Below are positions 1-5,635 of a DNA stretch of 12,747 nt, one piece after another. Location: contig DBYF01000116.1 of the NCBI GenBank assembly GCA_002310155.1, positions 797-13,543 on the forward strand, given 5' to 3'. The first letter of the stretch is position 1, and every line of letters begins with the position of its first letter. Source of the DNA: Mageeibacillus sp. UBA1193 (lineage in GTDB: Bacteria > Bacillota > Clostridia > Saccharofermentanales > Saccharofermentanaceae). Made by a program: the position numbers and the translations under genes. The notes below the pieces were generated by a model. It made no database searches. It saw only the letters and a program-made list of their open reading frames with translations, and was not told where the DNA came from.

Positions 1-40
1 TAGAATGACTTGATTTGTCCATTGGGGATTATTTCAAAGT

Positions 41-85
41 ATAGGATCAAACTGCGGGGGTGCGTGGTTTGGTCCTATTCTTTTT
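41..85 (+). terminator. Rho-independent terminator of an upstream gene
   Basis: A 12-bp stem (ATAGGATCAAAC at 41-52 with GTTTGGTCCTAT at 67-78, one G-T pair) closes a 14-nt loop. It is followed at once by TCTTTTT at 79-85. This is a textbook plus-strand intrinsic terminator and must serve a gene ending before the window. Positions 1-40 show nothing I can name. Confidence 0.85.
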
Positions 86-91
86 GGTATG

Positions 92-100
92 TGCTACAAT
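92..100 (+). promoter_or_regulatory. Extended -10 promoter for the membrane protein gene
   Basis: TG, one base, then TACAAT (95-100) forms an extended -10 element just after the upstream terminator. No good -35 hexamer lies at the normal distance; TTGGTC at 69-74 is too far. Predicted transcription start is near 107, giving a leader of about 55 nt. Confidence 0.5.
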
Positions 101-161
101 GAAGACTTGAAAGAATGACCGGGATTTTTGAGAGCAGACACAAAAAGGGGAGAGCGGGAAT

Positions 162-791
162 ATGCGGCAGAAGATAACTAATCTGGTGATCGTTATCCTG
201 GTGGGGATCGGGCTCTACATGACCGTGACCTACCGGTCCGCGTATATGGAATTCCAGATGCGGGGCGCAATGAGCCTTCGCTATTACACGGTGCAGTCGA
301 ACCTCTTCGCGGGGATCGTCGCCCTGATCGCTCTTTTCTATCAGGGAAAAGCACTCAAAGTCTTAAAACTTATGTCAGCGGCGGCAACGGGGCTTACCTT
401 TGCCGTCGTTGCTTTTTTCCTGGGACCGGTCTACGGTCACTGGCGCATGTATAAGAACGCGAATCTGTTCTTCCACCTGATCGTGCCCTTGATCTGTATG
501 GCCGACTATATCCTTATCACGGACGCGCCGAAGAAACTGAAGTGGAAGATCCTCTCGACTGTGCCGACGGTCATATACGGCATCGCGTATATCGTCAATA
601 TCCTCATCAACGGCAAAGGCGGGAGATACCCGAATAACAACGATTTTTACCTGTTCCTGCGATGGGGCTGGGGCGTGGGATTTCTGATCTTCCTCGGCAT
701 CGTGGCCGTCTCGTTCGGGATGGTCTGTCTGCTGTCTTTCCTGAACGGTAAAGCCGGGGGACGGCCGGCGCGGGAACCGGTGGTGGAGTGA
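162..791 (+). CDS. Six-helix integral membrane protein, Pr6Pr/YwaF-like
   Basis: 209 residues. Hydrophobic segments lie near residues 7-23, 48-62, 70-90, 102-120, 131-150 and 168-195, so six membrane helices are expected, with a short hydrophilic tail. The conserved-looking elements are YYTVQSNL (41-48) before helix 2 and N101-L-F-F-H105-xxx-P109 in helix 4. From memory, a tyrosine-threonine-glutamine-serine-asparagine motif and an N..H...P helix are typical of the Pr6Pr-like / TIGR02206-like membrane proteins of Firmicutes, whose function is not established to my knowledge. The ATG at 162 is preceded by a purine-rich Shine-Dalgarno (AAGGGGAGAG, 146-155). It has its own promoter and appears monocistronic, as a strong promoter follows before the next gene. 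The family call is by motif only; the membrane protein call is firm. Confidence 0.75.
   Translation: MRQKITNLVIVILVGIGLYMTVTYRSAYMEFQMRGAMSLRYYTVQSNLFAGIVALIALFYQGKALKVLKLMSAAATGLTFAVVAFFLGPVYGHWRMYKNANLFFHLIVPLICMADYILITDAPKKLKWKILSTVPTVIYGIAYIVNILINGKGGRYPNNNDFYLFLRWGWGVGFLIFLGIVAVSFGMVCLLSFLNGKAGGRPAREPVVE
346..356 (-). repeat. Copy of the GAGTGCTTTTC dispersed motif (in gene)
   Basis: GAAAAGCACTC on the plus strand, inside the first membrane protein gene (codons for residues 62-65). Exact 11-mer match to the intergenic copies, in the opposite orientation. Confidence 0.7.
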
Positions 792-812
792 TCGGATAAA
801 GTACTGTCCGAA

Positions 813-825
813 CGAGTGCTTTTCG
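813..825 (+). repeat. Full 13-mer copy of the CGAGTGCTTTTCG motif
   Basis: Exact CGAGTGCTTTTCG, 22 nt after the stop codon of the first gene. Its TTTTCG half (820-825) can pair with CGAAAA at 829-834. Confidence 0.8.
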
Positions 826-860
826 CGCCGAAAAACAGACATTTGACCCCTAATTGTCTG
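820..860 (+). terminator. Possible weak terminator, two short hairpins
   Basis: Hairpin one is TTTTCG-CGC-CGAAAA (820-834). Hairpin two is CAGACA (836-841) with TGTCTG (855-860), followed by ACTCTTTC, which is only partly T-rich. They sit between the first gene and the next promoter. A stop of transcription here is plausible but the U-tract is poor. Confidence 0.35.
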
Positions 861-871
861 ACTCTTTCAAA

Positions 872-901
872 TTGACACGCTTTTATATATATAGTTATAA
901 T
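872..901 (+). promoter_or_regulatory. Strong sigma-A type promoter of the glycolipid operon
   Basis: Perfect TTGACA (872-877), 18-bp A/T-rich spacer, perfect TATAAT (896-901). Predicted start near 908, giving a 5' leader of about 70 nt before the ATG at 980. This is the best promoter in the window and implies substantial constitutive expression of the three genes that follow. Confidence 0.88.
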
Positions 902-950
902 TTTCTGTGGGGATGTAAGTGCAGGGGAGTCTGTGCATTTTGACGTGTCC

Positions 951-970
951 CGGTTAGGAAAGGATAACCG
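951..970 (+). promoter_or_regulatory. Leader hairpin presenting a Shine-Dalgarno-like loop
   Basis: CGGTTA (951-956) pairs perfectly with TAACCG (965-970). The 8-nt loop is GGAAAGGA, the only good anti-16S-like sequence upstream of the ATG at 980. It ends 15 nt from that ATG, farther than usual; a closer AGGGG (974-978) nearly touches the start codon. The hairpin might position or regulate ribosome loading. Confidence 0.45.
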
Positions 971-979
971 CCCAGGGGA

Positions 980-1822
980 ATGGATAAGAGGAAAGTCATA
1001 TACTACTCAGATGAGCTCAACGACGAGTTTTCGACCTTCGAGACGACACCGCCGAAGATCGATGGCTCTTACGATTATGAGCGGAAGTCCTTTTCCAAGA
1101 AACTTTCCCGTTTTTTTCTCTACCGCATCGTGATGTACCCGATCGTCGTATTCTACGGACGAGTGATCTTCGGGCAGAAGATCGTCGGCAAAGAGAAGCT
1201 GAAAGCCTATAAGAAAAAAGGCTATTTTCTCTATGGAAACCACACGCAGCCGTTCGGCGATGCGACGCTTCAGACACGCCTTCCGTGGCCGACGAGTACG
1301 TTTATCATCGTGCATCCGAATAACCTTAATGTTCCGGTGCTCGGCAAGTGGACACCGGCGCTCGGCGGACTTCCGCTTCCGGACGGGATGAGCGCGTATA
1401 AGAATTTCCTCTCGGCCATCAAGAACAGGATCAGTGAGGGCCATCCGGTCGTGATCTATCCGGAGGCACATATCTGGCCGTACTACACGAAGATCCGTCC
1501 GTTCCTCGATACCTCTTTGCGCTATCCGGTGGAGATCGGCGTGCCGGCGTTCTGCTTCGTGAATACCTACCATAAGAGAAGATTCAGAAAGAGACCGAAG
1601 ATGATCACTTACATCGACGGACCTTTCTTCGCTCCGGAAGGATCCGGTGTAAGAGAGAAGATGAAGGCGCTCCGTGACCAGGTCTTTGAACGGATGACTG
1701 AGCTGGCGGAGAACTCGGATATCGAGGTTATCAAGTATGTGAAAAAGACAGATGCAGACAGCATCGGACAGCCCGAAATGAGCACGTGCCCGGATGTCAG
1801 AAAAGAGGCGGCCAATGGTTAA
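980..1822 (+). CDS. PlsC-like lysophospholipid/1-acylglycerol-3-phosphate acyltransferase family protein
   Basis: 280 residues, cytoplasmic face of the membrane, with one hydrophobic stretch near 45-64. The acyltransferase block starts at the NHTQPFGD motif (N87, H88, D94). The family's catalytic motif is N-H-x4-D, with His as the base, but here five residues separate H88 and D94. A second block, YPEAHIWPYY, matches the region of the phosphate-binding EGTR motif, with Pro-Glu kept and the rest changed. The same PE..W.Y layout is found in the C-terminal half of the fusion protein two genes downstream, so the two are paralogous. First gene of a three-gene operon; its stop overlaps the next start by 8 nt. 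The family call is secure. The acyl acceptor is unknown, and context suggests a glycolipid or glycan rather than phosphatidic acid synthesis. Confidence 0.85.
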   Translation: MDKRKVIYYSDELNDEFSTFETTPPKIDGSYDYERKSFSKKLSRFFLYRIVMYPIVVFYGRVIFGQKIVGKEKLKAYKKKGYFLYGNHTQPFGDATLQTRLPWPTSTFIIVHPNNLNVPVLGKWTPALGGLPLPDGMSAYKNFLSAIKNRISEGHPVVIYPEAHIWPYYTKIRPFLDTSLRYPVEIGVPAFCFVNTYHKRRFRKRPKMITYIDGPFFAPEGSGVREKMKALRDQVFERMTELAENSDIEVIKYVKKTDADSIGQPEMSTCPDVRKEAANG

Positions 1823-2651
1823 CGTTCTTTTCTGCGGAAATGCCGGAGTCTTTGACGGGATGCTCACATGCGCGCTCTCGATGATGATGCGCACAACATC
1901 AAAAGAACCCTTCCACTTCTTCGTGTTCACGATGGATCTTACGTCCATCAAGGACAACTATATCCCACTTAAGCCCGCGCAGGAAAAGGTCTTCCGCGAG
2001 ACGATCAAGAGATATAACCCCGAGAACGAAGTCAAAGTGATCGACGTGAGTGCTTTTTACAAGGAACACTTCTCGGGATGCCCGAACGAGACGGCGTACT
2101 GCTCGCCGTATACCCTGATCCGACTCTTCGCGGACATGGTGCCGGAGATCCCCGATAAGCTTCTGTATCTCGACGCGGATATCATGTTCAACCGTGACGT
2201 GCATCTGTTGTACGACATGGACGTGTCGGAAGTGGAGTACGCGGCGTGCCCGGACCACTACGGAAAGTATCTGATCCAGCCGCACTACATCAATGCGGGA
2301 GTGCTGCTCTTTAACATGAAGAAGGCGCGCGAGACCGGGCTTTTCGAGAAGGCGAGAGGATGGATCAAGAAGAAGAAACTGGTCTTTGCCGACCAGAGCG
2401 CGCTGATCCGTTCGACATCGAGAAAGAAGGTGCTGAAGCAGCGCTTTAACGACCAGAAGTTCCTGCATAAGCACACGGTCGTGCGGCACTTCTCGAAGAG
2501 ACTTTTCTATCTTCCGTATCCGCATACCGACAACATCAAGCAGTGGCAGATCGAGAAGGTCCACAAGGTCTTCCGATACCACCAGTTTGACGATATTTAC
2601 GAGGAATATGGTAAAATACTTAGAGACTACGAGGAGGATCTGAATGGCTGA
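1815..2651 (+). CDS. GT8-family glycosyltransferase
   Basis: 278 residues from the ATG at 1815. I prefer this start over the in-frame ATG at 1794, which lies 7 codons further inside the upstream gene: 1815 has an AGAGG at 1804-1808 and gives the usual GT8 N-terminus (MVNVLFCGN). The metal-binding DxD is D120-A-D122 in LLYLDADIMF, and INAGVLLFNMKK (159-170) is the typical GT8 acceptor-side block. The C-terminal part has H-F-S-K-R and PHTDNIKQW, the variant ending found in a clostridial GT8 subgroup, in place of HxxxxxKPW. It should transfer a hexose from a UDP-sugar, retaining configuration, in the cytoplasm. Coupled to both neighbours by 8-nt overlaps (ATGGTTAA before, ATGGCTGA after). Donor and acceptor cannot be read from the sequence. 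Confidence 0.88.
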   Translation: MVNVLFCGNAGVFDGMLTCALSMMMRTTSKEPFHFFVFTMDLTSIKDNYIPLKPAQEKVFRETIKRYNPENEVKVIDVSAFYKEHFSGCPNETAYCSPYTLIRLFADMVPEIPDKLLYLDADIMFNRDVHLLYDMDVSEVEYAACPDHYGKYLIQPHYINAGVLLFNMKKARETGLFEKARGWIKKKKLVFADQSALIRSTSRKKVLKQRFNDQKFLHKHTVVRHFSKRLFYLPYPHTDNIKQWQIEKVHKVFRYHQFDDIYEEYGKILRDYEEDLNG

Positions 2652-4446
2652 TTCTATGATCCCAATCTTTTATTCATGTGATGAGAATTTCCTGAAGTAT
2701 TGTCTGGTGTCCATGTCTTCGCTTCTGAAGAATGCATCGCCCGATAGTTCTTACTGTGTCTATATTCTGCATACCGATATCTCTGAAGCCGCACAGCAGA
2801 CTTTCCACGAGCAGCTCGCGGGTATGGGACTTCCGGTAAAGTATGAATTCAGCTTCGAGGATGTTTCAGATAACCTCAATCTCATTGAGCATGAATTCCC
2901 TCTTCGTGACTATTACTCGAAAACCACTTATTACCGTCTTCTGATCGCTGATATGCATCCGGAGTACGATAAGGTCATCTATCTCGATGCCGACACGATC
3001 GTACCCGGCGACATCAGTGCTTTTTACAACGAAGATATTTCGGACTATTACCTCGGCGCCTGCCACGAGCAGGTCATGGTACAGATCCAGGAGTTCGGCG
3101 ACTACGTCGAGCAGTGCCTCGGTGTATCCCGCCACAACTACTTTAATGCGGGCGTTCTCCTGATCAACTGCGCTGCGTTCCGCTCGAAGATGCTGCTGCA
3201 CCGTTTCCTCGAGGAACTGCACACGTACGATTTCGTCGTGACTCAGGACGAGGATTACCTCAACCTCATCACGAAGGATCACGTCAAGTTCTTAGACCAG
3301 CGCTGGAATACCGAGATCTACGGAGATATCCCTTACCCGATCGAGGAAGCGAAGATCCTGCACTACATCATGTTCAATAAACCCTGGCATTACAGGGACT
3401 GCCCCTACGGTAACATCTATCTGCGGTACGCGAAGCGGACTCCGGTCTTTGACGAGATCTCCGCGCAGCTCGATTCGTATACCGATGAGGAGAAAGCACG
3501 CGATAAGGCGGGATCGGAGAATCTTCGTAAGCTTGCGGTAAAAGAGACGAACCGTGAGGACAATTACCTCAAGAGATTGAACCGCGATAAGCGCGCGAAG
3601 GACCGTGTGGACATCGTCAAGAAGATCGAGGAGTTCGAGCGTGACGGACGCTTCTTCGAGGACGTCGAGGATGATCCGCCGACGAAGCCCCTCCTTCCGG
3701 ATGATATCGATTATCTCCACAAGACACCGATCGACAAGCTTAAGACGAAGATCGCTTTCTCACAGGCGCATAAGGTCGTCGATAAGCTCATTAAGAATAA
3801 GCAGCTGATCATCAAGGACATGAAGGGGATCGAGCATTTCCAGAACCTTACATCCGGTGCGGTGATCACCTGCAACCACTTTAACGCGTTTGACAGCTTC
3901 ATCATCCAGCTCGTTTACGAGGCGGCGAAGCAGAAGAAGCGCACGTTCTACCGTGTCATCCGTGAAGGTAACTATACTTCCTTCCCGGGCTTCTACGGGT
4001 TCCTCATGAGAAACTGCAACACGCTGCCACTGTCGTCGGATATCCGTACGATGAAGAAGTTCTTCGAGGCGACGAACACGGTCCTCAAGAACGGTCACTT
4101 CGTTCTCGTCTACCCGGAGCAGAGCATGTGGTGGAACTATAGAAAACCGAAGCCGCTCAAGAACGGTGCTTTTACATTCTCGGCAAAGAACGGGGTCCCT
4201 GTGCTGCCGTGCTTCATTACGATGAGAGATACGGAACTTATCGGCGAGGACGGATTCCCGATCCAGGAGTATACCGTGCACATCTCCGAGCCGATCTACC
4301 CGGATAAGAACCTGCCTTACAAGAAGCAGACCGAGCAGCTCAGAAAAGAGAACTACCGCGTGTGGAAAGAGATCTACGAGCGTGAGTATCAGATGCCGCT
4401 GCAGTATACGACCATCGACATGCCGGATATCGACACACTGAAATAA
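2644..4446 (+). CDS. Fusion protein: GT8 glycosyltransferase + PlsC-like acyltransferase
   Basis: 600 residues with a strong AGGAGGA site (2630-2636). Residues 1-270 are a GT8 domain: D115-A-D117 in VIYLDADTIV, FNAGVLLIN at 167-175, and the canonical H240-xxxxx-KPW (246-248). Residues 275-350 are a charged linker rich in Lys, Arg, Asp and Glu, probably helical. Residues 355-590 are a PlsC-like domain with a canonical N411-H412-FNAF-D417 motif and YPEQSMWWNYRKPKP (490-504) in the EGTR region. The fusion repeats, in one chain, the two activities encoded by the two preceding genes, suggesting a pathway in which a sugar is transferred and then acylated, or a glycolipid is built stepwise. Both domains keep their key residues, so both should be active. 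No signal peptide; expected at the inner face of the membrane. Confidence 0.88.
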   Translation: MADSMIPIFYSCDENFLKYCLVSMSSLLKNASPDSSYCVYILHTDISEAAQQTFHEQLAGMGLPVKYEFSFEDVSDNLNLIEHEFPLRDYYSKTTYYRLLIADMHPEYDKVIYLDADTIVPGDISAFYNEDISDYYLGACHEQVMVQIQEFGDYVEQCLGVSRHNYFNAGVLLINCAAFRSKMLLHRFLEELHTYDFVVTQDEDYLNLITKDHVKFLDQRWNTEIYGDIPYPIEEAKILHYIMFNKPWHYRDCPYGNIYLRYAKRTPVFDEISAQLDSYTDEEKARDKAGSENLRKLAVKETNREDNYLKRLNRDKRAKDRVDIVKKIEEFERDGRFFEDVEDDPPTKPLLPDDIDYLHKTPIDKLKTKIAFSQAHKVVDKLIKNKQLIIKDMKGIEHFQNLTSGAVITCNHFNAFDSFIIQLVYEAAKQKKRTFYRVIREGNYTSFPGFYGFLMRNCNTLPLSSDIRTMKKFFEATNTVLKNGHFVLVYPEQSMWWNYRKPKPLKNGAFTFSAKNGVPVLPCFITMRDTELIGEDGFPIQEYTVHISEPIYPDKNLPYKKQTEQLRKENYRVWKEIYEREYQMPLQYTTIDMPDIDTLK

Positions 4447-4449
4447 AGA

Positions 4450-4466
4450 TGCAGCCGCGGGCTGCA
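4450..4466 (+). other. Short GC-rich hairpin after the operon
   Basis: TGCAGCC, GCG loop, GGCTGCA, a perfect 7-bp stem starting 4 nt after the fusion gene's stop. No T-tract follows, so it is more likely a 3'-end protector than a terminator. Confidence 0.4.
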
Positions 4467-4487
4467 GAAGGAACGGATGGCCGGGGG

Positions 4488-4499
4488 CGAGTGCTTTTC
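4488..4499 (+). repeat. Copy of the CGAGTGCTTTTC motif
   Basis: CGAGTGCTTTTC, then A in place of the final G. It sits between the convergent genes, directly beside the shared terminator; on the minus strand it lies just past that hairpin's T-rich tail. Confidence 0.75.
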
Positions 4500-4509
4500 A
4501 GAAAGAATA

Positions 4510-4539
4510 AAGCCTCTCACTTACATGAGTGGGAGGCTT
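4510..4539 (-). terminator. Terminator hairpin overlapping the stop codon of the minus-strand gene
   Basis: AAGCCTCTCACT (4510-4521) pairs with AGTGGGAGGCTT (4528-4539): 12 bp, one G-T, 6-nt loop. Read on the minus strand it is followed by TATTCTTTCTG, a moderate T-rich tail. On the plus strand the tail (ATGTATAATTT) is weak but it could still help end the operon. The TAA of the minus gene (4523-4521) is at the loop edge. Confidence 0.75.
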
Positions 4540-5126
4540 ATGTATAATTTCCAGGATTTGTAGACGTCGCCGAGCTCGCGCATCAGGTGGAAGCTGTAGA
4601 GCATGTCGACGAGCATCGCGATGAAGAGCGCGATGACGATGCGTCTCCTTCTGGGGGTCATCGTGGTGTGGAAGACGTTCATCAGCGGCTCGTAGAAGTA
4701 GTACATGAAGACCGTGATGATCGCCGAGAAACCGAGGCTTGTAAAGAGGCTGGTGTAACGTGTCAGGTGCATCGGCAGGTTCGTGTAATCCCAGTAGTAA
4801 AAACCGCAGAATTCTTCGACAGTGAATCCGAGCGCGATCTCGCCGATCGAGACGAAAACGAATACCAGAATGTAGTAGAAGAGAAGGTGATTCTTGCGAG
4901 GGGTGCCGATCAGAAGATACATGCCGACGACTGCGATGCCGTATCCGAGAAGGAACGGCAGATTCATGTTACGGTTGTCGATAAAACCGCTTCGTGTGAG
5001 CATCCACATGTTCTCGACCAGAAAGCCGAGAAGCGACACCAGAGCCGCCATCGCGAACAGCTCCGGGAATGTGTAAAGCTTCGGCCGTAAAGTGAACTCG
5101 TCTTTCCGCTTCCAGATGATCTCCAT
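4521..5126 (-). CDS. CmpB-like 'putative ABC-transporter type IV' membrane protein
   Basis: 201 residues from the ATG at 5126. An upstream in-frame ATG at 5144 overlaps the GGAGG that serves the 5126 start, so it is rejected. Hydrophobic helices lie near 21-39, 56-73, 81-104, 123-145 and 161-177. The diagnostic piece is E96-IALGFTVEEFCGFYYWDYTNLP followed by R123-xxSLFTSLGFS, which fits the PF06541 (ABC_trans_CmpB) pattern of an E...G.......WDY..... block before a final helix pair. Despite the Pfam name there is no ATPase gene here, and the family's function is not established. Transcribed convergently with the glycolipid operon and divergently from the glycosidase. It ends in a terminator whose stem includes its last codons. 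Confidence 0.75.
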   Translation of the reverse strand: MEIIWKRKDEFTLRPKLYTFPELFAMAALVSLLGFLVENMWMLTRSGFIDNRNMNLPFLLGYGIAVVGMYLLIGTPRKNHLLFYYILVFVFVSIGEIALGFTVEEFCGFYYWDYTNLPMHLTRYTSLFTSLGFSAIITVFMYYFYEPLMNVFHTTMTPRRRRIVIALFIAMLVDMLYSFHLMRELGDVYKSWKLYISLPLM

Positions 5127-5191
5127 CTGAAATACCTCCTGCACATCCTTGTACCCGTTTCACAATACCCTTTATAAATCCCTCTGATATT

Positions 5192-5220
5192 AAGCTATCA
5201 CTGAGGAATTTGAGCGTCAA
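5192..5220 (-). promoter_or_regulatory. Weak candidate promoter for the CmpB-like gene
   Basis: On the minus strand TTGACG (5220-5215), 17-bp spacer, TAGCTT (5197-5192). The -35 is good and the -10 is poor. It would give a leader of about 60 nt. Confidence 0.35.
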
Positions 5221-5280
5221 TAAACGATGAGTATATCTTTATGTATTCTTAACTATTGGGGTGCGCAGTGAGGCGGGCGG

Positions 5281-5293
5281 CGAGTGCTTTTCG
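5281..5293 (+). repeat. Full 13-mer copy of the CGAGTGCTTTTCG motif
   Basis: Exact CGAGTGCTTTTCG, 9 bp before the first arm of the 53-bp array. Unlike the other intergenic copies it is not next to a gene end, since both flanking genes start here. Confidence 0.8.
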
Positions 5294-5301
5294 TAAAGGA
5301 A

Positions 5302-5549
5302 TAAGACTCTTTTGGTAAAAGCATGATTTAGTCTTACACTTTTAGGCGTGGAGATAAGACTATATTGCGAAATTTAATTATTAGTCTTACAAAATCGTAC
5401 GTGATCGTTAGACTAAATCCGCTATAATACGAAATGGTCTTACTTATTTGCTTGAAAAGGTAAGACTAAATCCAGAAAAACGTAAAAGAGGCTGATTGTA
5501 GTGACGAATTCAGTAAGCCTGTTTTCTGAGTTTTAGTATATAGTCTTAC
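5302..5549. repeat. 53-bp-period array of alternating inverted 7-8-mers
   Basis: Forward arms start at 5302, 5355, 5408, 5461 and 5514 (TAAGACT, TAAGACT, TTAGACT, TAAGACT, TAAGCCT), every step exactly 53 bp. Reverse arms (AGTCTTAC) start at 5330, 5383, 5436 (GGTCTTAC) and 5542, with a degenerate AGGCTGAT at 5489, so they keep the same 53-bp step. Each unit is therefore arm, 21 nt, inverted arm, 17 nt. The 21- and 17-nt parts are not alike between units, except that three arms extend to TAAGACTAAATC (5408, 5461 and the reverse arm at 5325-5337). Arms in a unit could form 7-bp hairpins. The array lies upstream of the glycosidase promoter; its last arm ends about 45 bp before the predicted transcription start. 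I infer a phased protein-binding array. It is not a CRISPR array. Confidence 0.85.
5423..5428 (+). promoter_or_regulatory. -10-like TATAAT inside the array
   Basis: A perfect TATAAT in the 21-nt interior of the third unit, with no recognisable -35 at 16-18 bp. If active it would produce a longer leader carrying the last two array units. Confidence 0.25.
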
Positions 5550-5581
5550 ATTCTCTGCAACAGACCGACCATACATTCTGT

Positions 5582-5587
5582 TATAAT
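5582..5587 (+). promoter_or_regulatory. -10 element of the glycosidase gene
   Basis: Perfect TATAAT with no -35 match at the right distance (AACAGA region), a pattern typical of activator-dependent promoters. The last array arm (5542-5549) would sit at about -52 to -45. Start expected near 5594, leader about 42 nt. Confidence 0.55.
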
Positions 5588-5635
5588 GACAACATCAAGA
5601 CCATGCGGATCAAAACTCGCGCGCGAGGTGTTTAT

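Larger units (their letters stand above)
5127..5301. other. Left part of the 509-bp divergent intergenic region
   Basis: Contains the 5' leader of the minus-strand gene, a weak minus promoter and one motif copy (5281-5293). TTAACTA at 5249-5255 sits exactly one 53-bp step before the array's first arm and could be a decayed unit. No ORF with a ribosome binding site is seen here. Confidence 0.5.

Noticed and set aside
1007..1957. Long minus-strand open frame (316 codons) across two genes
   Set aside because: It is antisense to two well-supported genes, is rich in Arg, His and Leu as expected of a shadow frame, and has no recognisable domain.
2049..3024. Motif copies at 2049 and 3016 as independent evidence for the dispersed repeat
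   Set aside because: Both encode Ser-Ala-Phe-Tyr in paralogous GT8 domains, so these two 9-mers may be due to shared protein sequence. They should be discounted when judging enrichment; the 11-mer copies do not depend on them.
4587..5090. Plus-strand open frame of 167 codons opposite the CmpB-like gene
   Set aside because: Its product is a charged Asp/Glu/Arg/His string without hydrophobic core. The minus frame has clear membrane helices, a ribosome binding site and a terminator.
5144..5144. ATG at 5144 as the start of the CmpB-like gene
   Set aside because: Its codons overlap the GGAGG that is well spaced for the ATG at 5126, and it has no binding site of its own.
5302..5549. CRISPR array
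   Set aside because: The conserved parts are only 7-8 bp and alternate in orientation. No direct repeat of CRISPR length is conserved and no cas gene is present.
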